The notes under the pieces are model-generated. The model made no database searches and was not told where the DNA came from. It saw only the letters and a list, made by a program, of their open reading frames with translations. Source: Roridomyces roridus (lineage: Eukaryota > Basidiomycota > Agaricomycetes > Agaricales > Mycenaceae). Taken from it: DNA of 64,000 nucleotides. Position numbers and translations under genes: made by a program. Numbering within the stretch: position 1 is the first letter of the stretch; every line of letters starts with the position of its first letter. The stretch spans positions 2,046,001 through 2,110,000 of the forward strand of contig JARKIF010000005.1 of assembly GCA_029378245.1 (NCBI GenBank), written 5' to 3'. Positions 52,956-64,000 of the stretch are shown here, piece after piece.

Positions 52956-54020
52956 CGCAGTCAAAGGTAGGGAACAGCACGGTGTTTCGCTTCCACGTTG
53001 TGTTTCGCTTCAGGGTTAACTACTGTACTCGCTCACTTGCTAACATTGGGTTCGTACAGTGCTACTCTGATCATGCCGTATTTTATATACGCGTCGACGG
53101 CCATATTATCATCATGGCAATTCATGTTGATGACTGCACCATCACTGGCAGCTCTCCGAAACTACTCAGGGAGTACAAGATTCGTATCGGGGATCTCTTC
53201 AAGATGACCGACCTTGGGCCTGTCAGCTGGCTCCTCGGCATCGAGATCAAACGCAACCGGGAGGAACATACCATTTCATTGTCGCAGCAATCGTACATCA
53301 CATCGATTCTGCAGCGGTTCAACTTTACCGACAGCAAACCACTCGCCATGCCCATGGACCCGAATTTCCAACTCTCGACGGACCACTGCCCGACCAGTGT
53401 CAAGGATATTGCCGCTATGAAGCAGGTGCCCGTACCGCGAGGCTGTTGGCTCACTTATGTGGGCAGCCGTTGGTACGCGTCCTGACATCGCTTACCCTGT
53501 TGGGATACTGTCTAAATACCTAGATAATCCGGGACCAGCCCATTGGGAAGCTATCAAGCACGTATTTCGTTATCTTCAAGGCACCAAAGACTTACGTCTT
53601 ACTTACGGCGCTGGCAAACGTGGGTTGGAAGGATACTCGGACGCGGACGGCATGTCTCACGAACACAGGCGAGCAATTTCTGGTTACGCATTCATTATTG
53701 ATGGAGGTGCCGTATCTTGGAGTTCCAAGAAACAGGAGCTCGTCTCGCTATCTACAACGGAGGCAGAGTACGTTGCGATGACGCACGCTGCCAAAGAAGC
53801 CATTTGGCTTTGCCAACTCATCAGTGAGCTATTCCGCCCGCTCGAACACCCTATTACATTGCACGGCGACAACCAATCCGCAATCGCTCTTACCAATTCC
53901 GACATAGGTCAATTTCATGCACGCACGAAGCATATTGACATCCTCTACCATTTTATTCGGTACGTGATCGAAAGCAATTATATTCGACTCGTCTACTGTC
54001 CTACTTTGGACTCGTACTGA
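52956..54020 (+). pseudogene. Ty1/copia RT-RNase H remnant
   Basis: The frame carries AIHVDDCTITGSSPKLLREY (the copia YVDD region), FKMTDLGPVSWLLGIEI, LSQQSYITSILQRF, then after a frameshift near 53430 GTRPDIAYPVGILSKYL, HWEAIKHVFRYLQGT, LEGYSDADGMS, STTEAEYVAMTHAAKEAIWL and the final ARTKHIDI. The first part of RT, integrase and gag are absent. The 3' end stops short of the usual RNase H tail. No LTRs were identified. Confidence 0.85.
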
Positions 54021-54854
54021 CTTTTATGACTCCCGTAGGAATAATGACTCGCTCCTGTATGACTTGATATGACTCACCTCAGTAGTATAAAAGAAACTGT
54101 ATTCTGTAGCATTAATTTAATAAGAAGTTCTTACTTCTCCCTTTTCTCAATATATTTCTTCTATACATGATACGCAGAAGTACAGATTAGGCGGAAAAGG
54201 TCGGCGTCTCGACTCGACAGAGATATCGATATACGACGCTGAGAATCACAGGATATCGATGCGACCTGGGTCAACCGACAACTGGGTGGGGAAGTAAACG
54301 ATGAGGATTCGGGCTCATTGGGCAGTCATTATGCTCAGCGGGGTCCCGTTAGCGTGCCCTCACGGCGGAAGATGAGGGTTCGGGAAAAGGAAGAAAATTA
54401 CGGATCATTCAAGGATCATTGATCCGAAATTCAAGTGGCATCGGACCGAATGACCGGAGATCAATGTCGCAGCCAAGCACGGGCACACGCCTCATCCGTT
54501 AGCCTTGGCCCTTAACTCTACCTTTCCACCGCGCCCGTGAGCACTTTAATCCTTTTTCCTCTCCTACACTATGCTACGCACGCCAACCTTCCTTCCCTTC
54601 GTTCTTATGTGGCATCGCTGACGATCTGATTGCGCGCAGGAGCAGGATTTGCGCTGGGATGCCCGCCTCGAAGCGCGCGCAGCAGTCGCGGCACAGCGCA
54701 CAAGGCACGCCCGCCGTCGCCGCCAGCGCCCTTCCACCTCCGCCGCTGCCAACGCCGCCCCTGTATCCATATCGACCACGGCCGCTGCCCCGCCCCGACG
54801 ACCACTCCCAGAGCCCCGCCCACGCCAGCGCCGACTTCACCAACGGTTCCCGCT
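54021..54854. other. Intergenic, nothing certain
   Basis: After the copia remnant there is no recognisable gene. A TATA-like GTATAAAAG at about 54085 may belong to the lost 3' LTR. GC content rises sharply from 54600, where low-complexity Pro/Ala/Ser frames begin ahead of the ATG4 remnant. Confidence 0.35.
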
Positions 54855-57058
54855 ATGCCTGCATCTAAACTACCGCTGTTCCTCCAGTCCCCCGCCCAGC
54901 GCGACCGTTCTAAATCCCTATCCGTCGATCGCCGCATCTATATCCACATCTTCCTCGAGCGGGGGCGGGAGGCGCTTTCTGGGACTGGGTAAGGACACCC
55001 GCGAACGCGAACGATAGCGCATCCGCGACGCCGAACGGACAGAACCGAGCGCGACCGAGCTGCTCACCCTCCACGAGAGCGGCCACAACACCGACAACTT
55101 TGAATACGACGATCTACGGCCGCCGGGTAGTCCGCCTACGCATACAGCGGCGGCGTGCCACTGCCCACCCGCGTACGCGCTCGGAGCGGCACTTTTCCTT
55201 CTCGCAGTCGACGCCGCCGCCTTCATGGGGGCACAGCAGCGATCATGGACACGGGCAGACACTGTACCTCACGCGATCCCGAGCCGACTGGGGGGCGGGG
55301 ACGTCGCGGCGCGGCTGAGCGGGTGGTTCGCGCATCTGTCGGGTAGCACGAGCGATTTGTCGCTGACTGCGCCGCTGTCGGGTGCGTTAAGCCAGAGTAC
55401 GAGTACCGCCGCGGCGCTTGCGTCCTCGACAACATCGACTTCAAGAAAGAGCGAGAGCGGCGGGGGCAGCCCGGGGAAGGGGCTGCTGGACAAGGCGGTG
55501 CGCTGTCTGCTCGACGGGGAAGCGGCGCCAGACCGCAGCGCGCAGGAGATCCGCTCCTGGGCGTGCATTTACCTGGCTGGGACCTTGAGGACGAGCGGCG
55601 CCCAAGTGCAGCACGCGTACTCGCACTCCACCTCCAAATCCCATTCCCACTCGACCAACCCCAGTACCAACGACGGGGAGCTCGACACGGGGGTGTGGCC
55701 CGCGCGCTTCCGCACACACTTGTACGCGCGGGTGTGGTGCACGTACCGCGGGGTTCGAGCCCATTCGCAACCTGCCTTCGCTCGCGTCGCTGCCTCTACC
55801 TTTATTCGTTGCCGCGAATCCCCACAATCCCAATAACCACACGAGCAGCAACCCGCCGATGTCGCCGAGCCAGAACGACGGCTCGGTGTCGAGCGCGTCG
55901 TCGCATTCGCCGACGCATTCGCATGCGCATTACATGCAGGCGGGGCGGTGCGCCGCGGGGGGAGCCATTTCAGCACGGCGAGCAGCGCGAGTACCACGAG
56001 TACTGGGACGGGGACGAGTAACAGTAGTGTTGGAGGAGGAGGGGGCGGGGCGACGCAGCGGCTGAAGCGGTGGTGGCCGCTGGGAGCGAGGACAAAGAAG
56101 GGCTGGACGAGCGATGCGGGGTGGGGGTGCATGCTTAGGACGGCGCAGAGTCTGTTGGCGACGGCGCTGCAGAGGGTTGGGGGTGAGTCGTTTTTCCTTT
56201 GCTTTTTATGTTTTTCGGTTCTCCGTTTTTGTTCTACTTGTTTATTTTTTCTATTCCTCCACGCTACGCTACCCCTTCGTCCGTCACATCCACTTTAATT
56301 TTGATCTTGTCGCATTCCTGCTTCGTCCCTTCCAATTTTCACCATTCCTCCCCCACGACTGCGTCTCTCTCAGCGTCTTTGTCACCTATCTCCTCTACCT
56401 CTCCCCCTTACATTCCTTCCACTCTTTCAATCCCTCCTTCGCACTGAGCGTTTCATTCGATTCAGCATGTCCCCGTCTATTTCGGGAGCTGTCAACTTCC
56501 TTTTTGGGACTTTCGACTTTCGATGTCGTTTCTCATTTCCTCTTCCTGCATTTGCATTGCTGGGCCCCGGATAAGCCGGGGTCGTTTCCTTTATATGTCG
56601 CCCGCCGTCTCCCCGCGGCGTTTCCCCTCTATCTTCCCTCTTCATATCCGTATATCTCCCGCTTGAGACCGTCGCTGACCTACCTCTGGTTTTAGGTCCC
56701 CCCTCTGACCCCACCCTCTCCTCCTTCCCGCCCCGGACGCCCGCAGCGCGCTCGCGGCTGCCGTCATTATTTCTCGATGCGCCGGCAAGGAGACGGCTTT
56801 TTCTACCTCGACTCGCATCGCGCCCGTCCCGCCGCGCTACTCAAGCCGAGGTGAAGCCGCTCATTCCACATACGCGGGCACGCATTCGACACACACACAC
56901 ACGGGACTTCTACAGCGCGTGATGGGCGCCGACGCCTACGCGCGCGGAGGATCTCTGAGCCCAGACTTTGCTCGCGGTGGATCGCTGAGTCCGGACTTCC
57001 CCCACGGCGACTCCATGAGCCAGGAATCCGTCCGTGCGGGGTTCATCAGCGTGCATTA
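54855..57058 (+). pseudogene. ATG4: ATG4 autophagy protease, shattered copy
   Basis: ATG4 is the cysteine protease that processes and delipidates ATG8. The ATG at 54855 opens MPASKLPLFLQSPAQRDRSK, a typical basidiomycete ATG4 start. Later frames give LLGVHLPGWD, ARVWCTYRG followed by GFEPIRNLPSLASLP, and the catalytic-Cys block GWTSDAGWGCMLRTAQSLLA (56101-56160). At least three frame changes break this half. After a GT donor near 56185 come about 570 bp of pyrimidine-rich non-coding sequence. Then a C-terminal piece (56760-57058) reads QGDGFFYLDSHRARP. The family's DPH motif is DSH here. The central part of the protease is missing, so this copy cannot make an active enzyme. Confidence 0.72.
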
Positions 57059-58422
57059 GCACACGCTGCGCACGCCATCCACAAGGATTCACGATTATTA
57101 AAGTCAGTGCAACAAGGGGTCGTGAGATCTGTGCGTATCAACCTTAATTCGTTTCCAGGTTTGCACGAATCAACCAGAGCTTGTTTTTAAATTTTGGACT
57201 ATAGTTGGGGCTGCGCTAGCCTCCTAGCTACTATAGTAACGCAGGGACTGTCTGCCCTTATAATGCCCCAGTACTCTACATATTCAACCTATTCTCTTCA
57301 CTGTCGCATCTGTAGCTCTGAAACTGTGTGACGTTACTTTTGATTTCGATTTTTTATCGTTTTGTTAAAAATAATAATAATAATACTTTTCTACGTAGGA
57401 CCGATAAAGTCCAAAATGCCGAGTTGCAAAATTTAAAGAATCCAAGTGAGATAGAACAATCTAGATTCCAACCAAGAATGTTGGATTGACTGTCAAGGAC
57501 TGCGTATTTCTACATTTTATATGCTTGGGAAGATGTAGACAAATTAATCATGACGGCAACAACATGAGCAACAGCGCAATGCAGACGAAGATCGCGGGCA
57601 CCACGACAGAAATAGTTTTTGACGTTTTTGACAGTTCCGGTACTGACGCAGTGAGCCTAGAAATCTCCAGCTGCCGCTATCAAACTGGCCGAGATTGATT
57701 CCCAAGCGACGAGCCAACTCACGAAGTTCGCCATAAGACACCATCGCAAGCGTGGTCGAGCGACGCGCCGTCAGAAAAAGAAACGGACGCACTCTGGGCG
57801 CAGCTGGCATTGAAGCGCGGGCATGACAAGAACGCCACTGTCGTCAGTGTATCCAATCCATTGCCATCGTGTTGTGCGCAGACCCTCGAATTCTGGAAGA
57901 CGGGACCGTGAAGATGGGGGCGTCAAAAGGAATGCGAAGATGTTCACATGCTGCGCTGTCGCTCGACTTCGGACCCGGATACCGAAGCCGATCGTCGGCC
58001 GAAACCTTGCGCGTTCACACATACTGGTACTCCGCGGTTGCGAACCCGAGACACGCCGTACTTGAAAGAACGCCGACGATACTGCCGTATTGATTTTGCA
58101 GGTAGTTCTCCAATCGGAAGGAAGAAATCGCGCTTTTAATTTAGAGGTGTTCTGGGACGACGGTAGCAAGATGTAAAATAAAGGGCATAAAGGAAGGAGC
58201 TGCGAGTTGAGAATGCGTCTCATGAGCGCGGTCACTTCACAACATAAATTGTGGGTACCAGAACGGAATACAAATGCAAGTACGAGCGCAACCTAGGGAC
58301 ATCAGGACTGGGCACGTCAGATTATCTTCTCCCTCCTCACGAAGCGGACGCGAAGGTTCCGGGTGGTCCTCCCTACTGTAGGCGGCTTGGGCTGCTTGGG
58401 CTGCTTGGGCGGCTTCGGCTAC
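57059..58422. other. No gene recognised
   Basis: Only short frames. An (AAT)n tract lies at 57367-57385. A plus-strand frame at 57486-57698 and a minus-strand frame at 57771-58235 resemble nothing known. Confidence 0.35.
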
Positions 58423-60045
58423 TTAAGCTGTTTGGGCCACTTTCTCCGCTTGAGCCTCGTCCTCGGCATGCTGGGTTAATTTCCTCCACGCGCGCAGCCT
58501 TCTCTGATCTCCGCCTTCCGTCAGCTTCAATTTGACAAGAACTTTCAACTTTTCTTGGTCGTCGCGAAGTCGTAGAAGGAATGTCGCAAAATGAAACGCC
58601 TGTATCGGAGAGGAAATATCAAAGTTTCTGACGTTTCTTTCAATTAAATATGTTCTCTGCGAATGCGTCAGTATATCACTCGCATCGAGGCGGACGACGT
58701 ACATCATGTTTGGACGATTTCCAGGCCATAAGAATCGCTCCCACCTTCCCCGAGGTGACCAACGCGAAAAAGGGTAGTCGTCGACGCCGAGAGCTGAGTA
58801 GAAGGCGACCATCGACACCAGGTACATGCGCCCCTGGTTTAGGGCCTTTCCCTCGTCGTCAGCGGATTTTTTGTACTCAGCGACGAAATGGGGAAGGAGA
58901 AGATGCTCTTGGAACTGATGAACATGCTCATGTGCCGCCTGTGTAGGAACCATCCACGATTCGGTGGTGCAGACGTAGAACGGATTCTGCAACTGCTGTT
59001 TGACCGAATCCAAATCCGTCACGGTGGCGGGTGCGTCCCGGGGCGGCGCGCGCGCCTCGCGAATGAATTCAGCGTCCGGGATAAGGTCGGGGTAGCCCGG
59101 AAGAGCGGCGAATAGTATGGCGTCGCATATGCCTTCCCTGGGTTCCCGGCGAGACCGACGTTGAACCCACTTTTTATATTCTTCTGGCCGCTCGCGAAAT
59201 GCCTCAAGAACGGCCAGCAACTCTTGTGCCTGAAACGCTGCCGTGCCAGCTTGTCGGATCAACAATTTGTCTAGTTTCCTGGCGTCGGCCTGGGCATCTA
59301 AACAATGCGTCCAGTAGTCGTCGGCCTGCTTAATCTGGTCCTCCACAAAGGATTCGGTGTTCATCCGATCCACGGCCTGATTTCGTGAGTAGTGAATTTT
59401 TTTCTCGAGTCTTTGAGGAACGTCAAACATTCGCATCCGAACGTCTTCATAAATCACTCACAAAACATACGGCGAGGCCCTTTCGCCTTCTACCGCGTAG
59501 AAATGGTACAGAAGGGCATCCCATCTGTGGCGACTCTCAGCCTCGTTAATCTTGACCCCGGCTCGTTGGTCATGGAGTATACATGCTCCCACGGAAGCCG
59601 ATAGCAACGTAGACATGTGCTGCTCGAGAAACTGTTGATGTTCTTGCTTCATCCCCGCTTGTTTCGGCGACGCCGAGGACTTCTTCCGAGATTCTACCGC
59701 CTGATGCAGCAGCAAGTCCCGAACCTCGGATAGACTCGCATCGACGCTTGGTGGAGAGTTCTATAGCGCATACCATAAGCATGAGCCAAATAATCATGTT
59801 TGATCCCGCACCTTGTCCCATGTAGGTGGCCAGCGAAACCCACACATCTCGTCGTAGAAACCGACCATTTTGGTGATCTCTGGCGCATCATCGGTCGTAG
59901 TCCGCGCAATGAGGGCGCATATATACACAGCACGGTCACCTAACCAGGTAAGGATATCCGCTCTCCCCTCGGGGTCTTTCCGATCGAAACCCTTGGCCGA
60001 TAATGCCGCAAATCTGCACCACGATGAGCTCTTCGATGGATACAT
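58423..60045 (-). CDS. Uncharacterised protein, PD-(D/E)XK-like
   Basis: Exons 59812-60045, 59462-59760 and 58423-59410 (51-nt introns) give 506 aa. The N-terminal half is helical (EVRDLLLHQAVESRKKSS, EHQQFLEQHMSTLLSASVGA). The C-terminal half has LLLPHFVAEYKKSADDEGKA with a following LNQGRMYLVS, then YLIERNVRNFDISSPIQAFH and FATFLLRL. The E-x-K in VAEYKK followed by a helix with Q fits a PD-(D/E)XK nuclease-like core common in Agaricomycetes; this is inference. It ends in a charged tail rich in Ala/Gln/Glu. The gene upstream (60096-61517) shares the FDxxSPxxAxxFAxxxLRL pattern. Function unknown. Confidence 0.65.
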
Positions 60046-60095
60046 AGACGAGAGGGTCGCCTACGTGGAGCTGGATTTATGAGATTTGGGAGGTT

Positions 60096-61517
60096 TCAAT
60101 TCGGGCTTCTCTGGGCCTTTGCTTCAGAGAGCGTCGTTAGAAGAGACCTCTGGATATGACAGAGGGGGCACCTTTCCATGGCTGCGTCAGATTTGTCCGG
60201 CGAATGAGAGGACACTCTTTTAGGCGGACTCGCGGGAGGAGTGGGAGGGAGGGACAAAGATTTGCCAGAAGATCTGATAAGGTAGTCAGTCATCGCACGC
60301 GAAAGAAGCATTGGCTCACAATGCGACCTCGCGGACCCATCGGGCAACGCGGCTCTGTTCATGGAAGCCCTCTGATGGAATATCGTCTGAGCGCCAATCA
60401 AGCCTATTGTTATCGCATCCAGCCATTGCGCGATCATAAACAATGGCGAACTCGTTGGAGAGGCGCAGGACGAGCTGCGCAAATGATAGGGCCGCAGAAG
60501 GACTCGTGAAATCGAATACTCCAAGAGCAGCGCCGCGGTTCGAGTTGGGGCGCGGAGCGGGACATACGACGTGAACATTGTGCTACGAAATGAATCAGAC
60601 AATGACGCCGATGCAAGTATCTTCTTTGGAAGACATACCGTGGAAAGATCCACCCAGGATAGGACAAGGGTTGCGGTGGTACCAGACTTTGAGAGCGCGA
60701 AGCCGACCGCAGGCTGTGGAATGCCCCATACATGTCGTTGACACGCCACGCTGGACATGAGGTCGACGATGTGATTGATATCGGCAACGCAGAGGAAGGG
60801 TAGAAGGACATATCGGTGCCGTCCACACCCCGGAATAACATGCGCATCCAGAGGAACGTCAATGGACGAGGCACCTGAGCTAGAACTTGCACTTCCACTT
60901 CCACTGTCCACGCTCATCGGGTAAACCGCCGGTAGGAAGAAACTTGAGCATTCTTCGACCATATCTGGGCCGAAGCTTGAGTCCCTGGCGAAGCCTTCCA
61001 CCGAATGGCATGCAAGGAAGGACGCCACTCCATCAAATTCCCCGCGATGGGGTGTCGTGGTACGAGGCCGCACAAATGCCGTTTCATTCCTGGAGATTCA
61101 AGGTGAGCGGTATTCTTATTTGAATGATTTAAAATACATTATAATGGCGCCCTTCGCGCACATGTGCACCAACACCTGCAGTAAAGTGGATACCAAAGGG
61201 ACGACCGAGCGTGAAGGGCCATAGTGGGCGACAAGAGATCGTATGTCTGCAACAGTGGAGAGGACCAGATTAAAGATGTCAGCCAGCCGCGGCGTGGTGT
61301 CGCAGGAGTCCGCATAGGCAGAGGTTGGCAGTCCAGACAGTTCAGACAAGAGTGGCAAGATTCCATCGGATACAAACGGATAAGGTCCAGTGCCACACCA
61401 GGAAGGTAAAGAGGCATCTGAAGCGCCGTAAAACCTCGAGATTTCGGGTGGCCAGGCGGCGCAATCCTCGAGGGAGGCAATCGAGTGAGCCTCCACAGAT
61501 AATGACGGCGTCGTCAT
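60096..61517 (-). CDS. Uncharacterised protein, degenerate relative of its neighbour
   Basis: Exons 61138-61517, 60639-61089, 60320-60582 and 60096-60273 give 423 aa, all junctions in frame. It begins MTTPSLSVEAHSIASLEDCA. Later blocks are ADIFNLVLSTVADIRSLVAH, a Ser-rich linker, RYVLLPFLCVADINHIVDLM, HVWGIPQPAVGFALSKSG, FDFTSPSAALSFAQLVLRLS and a Pro/Ser-rich tail with CPLCHIQ. Compared with the downstream gene, VADINH stands where that one has VAEYKK, so the putative catalytic E and K are replaced. The stop is 50 bp before the next start on the same strand. Function unknown. Confidence 0.6.
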
Positions 61518-61866
61518 GAGAAAGGTTCGTTGCGATCACGTGGTAGCGTCCCCGATCGTGACAGCAGATGCTTGCACAAACACTGACGCGTTTGCACGCC
61601 GAAGCCTGATTGCGTCGTCTAAATCTATTTTTTGAGATGAGGCGGCCTGCAGTCGTCGCCCGGCGACTCGATTCTCCGAGATGCGGAGACTTTTTCTATC
61701 CCACTTTCGTCTTCGTCTTCTCCTCCGTATCCACATACACGATTTCATCCACTTCATCCTCCCTCTCCCTTATCTCCCCTCGTTTTATCTTTCGTTGCTC
61801 TTCCTCTCGTCTCGTCTTTGTCATTACTCGATGAATCTCATGCTGACACCTCTTTACTCGTCCAGA
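61518..61866. other. Intergenic, nothing recognised
   Basis: About 350 bp between the divergent uncharacterised gene and the second ATG4 fragment. It includes a pyrimidine-rich tract (61700-61820), similar in style to the one inside the first ATG4 copy. Confidence 0.35.
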
Positions 61867-62701
61867 ATGCTTGTCGACGCATTCCCAGCATGCGGCCCAG
61901 GCGTCTTCGTCGCCACCGACGGCACGCTCTACCAAACGGAGGTCTACGCCGCCTCGCATTGGCCCGCCGCGCTCGCCTCCCTCCAGCACCAGCACGCATC
62001 CGCATCTTCCGCGCACGGTCACCTTTCCCCCGCGTCATCGCACGAGCATGGATCCACCTCGTTGAGACGATTAAGCCATGTACCATGTCTTTTTCACCTC
62101 GGTTTCTTAGCGGGAATGGGAGGGCGTAGTGGCGCCAGCGTTTGCTTGCGCATAAGCTAGATATTGCATGCTGCGATGTCGACGTACGATCGCCGTCTCT
62201 GGATCGCTCTGGGAGGGCGTCGTTCTTGTCGTGGTTCCTGTCGTGGTTGTGCATATGCCTCTTTTGCTGCTGCTCCTTCTCATCTCTGCCTCCTCCTTAT
62301 CCTTTCCCTCGATCTACGACGCTGGCTAACATTATTCTCCACAGATGCTCTACACCTTCCCACAGTCCGTCGGCATCGCGGGCGGGCGCCCCTCGTCATC
62401 CTACTAATTTGTGGTCGTGCAGGGTGACGGTCTATTCTACCTCGATCCGCATCACGCAAGACCGCCGGTGCCGCTGCGGCCTTACGTGCCCTCATCTTCG
62501 ACCTCGACACCCGCTCACGCTCCTTCGACATTCACCACCCACGACTTGACCCGGAACGGACCGCACGCGCCCGACACCCGCCACTCCCTCAGCCCCGAGG
62601 TGTACGCTCGCGGCGGATCGATGAGCCCCGAATACGCATACGGGCGCGGCGGCTCTATGAGTCCCGAGGGTGGATGCACGATGGATGAGGAGGAGGGGTG
62701 A
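61867..62701 (+). pseudogene. ATG4: ATG4 C-terminal fragment
   Basis: The first frame reads MLVDAFPACGPGVFVATDG and then LYQTEVYAASHW, an ATG4 internal segment. After about 300 bp of unrelated or intronic sequence, SVGIAGGRPSSSY is followed by an in-frame TAA (62405-62407), and then FVVVQGDGLFYLDPHHARPP, which holds the catalytic-site DPH motif. The tail has YARGGSMSPE repeats that parallel ARGGSLSPD in the 56.9-kb piece. The catalytic Cys part is absent here. Together with 54855-57058, two incomplete copies exist about 5 kb apart. Confidence 0.75.
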
Positions 62702-64000
62702 TTGCGTGGGGTGGGTGAGTCGTGCCTTCATGATCCTTTCTTTTCTTCCGGAGGCGGAGCGGGACCAGGGCATCAGGGAAACCCCCTGCAGATATTTTAT
62801 GGTATTTTCTCACAAAATATGGGAAAATACTTTGAGTTTGTTCGATGCGAGAAAATAGCTAAAAATATCTTATCCCCCCAGAAAATATCTAGATTTACAT
62901 ACAAGTGGTACATAACTGCTGCACAATTCCACGCAATTTTGAACACATTATTTCCCGAATTCATTTGAATATTGCTGTCAGATGCACATAGGATAGGAAA
63001 ACAGGAATTCCATTATGGTCAAAACTACGCTACGACATGGTACAGAGGTAATGTATAGTAGTTATGGAACCCAGACCACCACCAGAACATCCACCCACCA
63101 TCTATCAGCCCCAGTGCTGCAGGGCATCCTGTCCGCGAACATACATACCTTGTTTGAGTCTGTCGGTGAGACCGGATCAGACAAGATGCCATCGAGGAAG
63201 AGCGCAGCGAGCGAGCAACAGCTTCCTCGTGGAGTAGCGTGCAAGGGAGGAAGCCTACACTGGCACGAATTTGTGAATATCAAGGCTATTCATGAGCAGT
63301 GATGTAGACACATACCAAGAACGCAAACGGGCAGTGGATGGGTTGATGCAGGTTGTGACGTGCCAGATCGAGCAGTGCGAAGATCTGCACTGTATGAGCA
63401 TAAGGGTATAGATATAAAAAGAAACTAGCGCACCGAGCATATGGTCCCACATCCATCAATCTGTCGCCGATCAGGTGCTCACGGGCACTAACTAGAGGAT
63501 CTTAGAAAATAGGACAATGAGAAGGGTATGAAGGAGACTCAACACTGAGTTTCTGAAGAACGATGTCGAGGCCGGGGTCGCTGGATGGTATTCTCGTTAG
63601 AAGCACAGAGGGAAGCGAGTGAAGGAGAAGAAACTAAGTCTGTCTTTGGGAAACCTTGTGGGCACGGGTGAACAAGCTGGGCCATCGAAGGCAGAAAAGG
63701 ACAAGACTATGCAAAGAGGGATGTGGGGGGAAAGGAAGAAAGACATTTGGCGTTTGACAACAACCATCTTTTCTGCACGTGCTTTGCTCACGGCAATCTT
63801 TTGCTTCGCTTGACATTGTCTTCCGCCGTCGGTTCGGACCTCTTCGGACTCTCACGGTCTGTCACTTCTTTTCGGATGTCAACAGTTCGACATCAGGGCC
63901 GGTCATTCCTGACCTTGACTCACATGCAAAGCCAATTCATCCATTCCCTCTGAATCTCAATTTGAGGCATGGTTGCTACTAAATTTTGTTTTTGCAGCTG
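62702..64000. other. No gene recognised
   Basis: An AT-rich stretch at 62797-62895 has AGATATTTT and AAAATATCT words in inverted arrangement, possibly a small MITE. The remaining 1.1 kb has only short frames without family similarity. Confidence 0.35.

Noticed and set aside
54564..54992. Several long GC-rich frames around 54.6-55.3 kb on both strands
   Set aside because: Low-complexity Ala/Pro/Arg frames in GC-rich DNA; only the ATG4-like segments have family support.
1..64000. CRISPR arrays, operons, bacterial promoters or ribosome binding sites
   Set aside because: The window is eukaryotic, with spliceosomal introns throughout; no regularly spaced identical repeats with unique spacers were seen.

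Overview
The window is nuclear DNA of a basidiomycete fungus, most likely an Agaricomycete. Nearly every gene is cut by GT-AG introns of about 45-57 nt, there is a FunK1-type fungal kinase, and fungal hAT, gypsy, copia and MITE debris is abundant. Most genes had to be joined by hand across short introns. The joins are supported because exon lengths sum to whole codons and family motifs run through the junctions.

Layout. 0-3 kb: a broken kinase-like gene and an uncharacterised gene. 3.2-13.7 kb: a compact housekeeping island with an AFG1-type mitochondrial ATPase (one base missing), an inverted pair of MYND-finger/MSS51-like genes, the urease chaperone UreF, translation factor eIF3f, the mitochondrial import subunit TOM7 (51 aa in four exons) and an RNF220-like RING E3 ligase. 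Spacing is very tight: UreF and eIF3f stop codons are 1 bp apart, and eIF3f and TOM7 start codons are 77 bp apart. 14.6-18.6 kb: a tandem family of very small four-exon genes, two intact and three broken, with a sixth relic at 5.3 kb. One broken copy has a MITE inside a splice donor. 19.9-21.2 kb: a SKI8-like WD40 gene.

21.2-38.2 kb is mobile DNA. It holds a hAT transposase cut off by a Ty3/gypsy element, and a 6.5-kb near-perfect palindrome of gypsy pol arms around a gag-protease spacer. Next come a cluster of degenerate tandem repeats and a 4,340-bp element with 637-bp terminal inverted repeats. That element carries an intact PIF1-type helicase and a gene resembling the OrsD (DUF3505) family that is cut off by the right repeat.

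38.2-44.2 kb: a TA-flanked MITE, an intact FunK1 kinase, an F-box relic next to a fold-back element, and a small secreted-protein gene. 44.9-52.4 kb is gene-poor. It has a hAT MITE with an 8-bp target duplication, GACGCG minisatellites, and 13 same-strand tRNA-like units with A box, B box and mostly a downstream T-run, which look like Pol III transcription units. 52.8-57 kb: a short interstitial telomere-like repeat, a copia remnant and a shattered ATG4 gene. 58.4-61.5 kb: two adjacent genes that look like a PD-(D/E)XK-like protein and a degenerate relative. 61.9-62.7 kb: a second ATG4 fragment. The last 1.3 kb holds no gene I can recognise.

The strongest candidates for something undescribed are the long-TIR helicase/OrsD element (33871-38210), the tRNA-like array (49062-52371) and the small tandem gene family (14607-18584).
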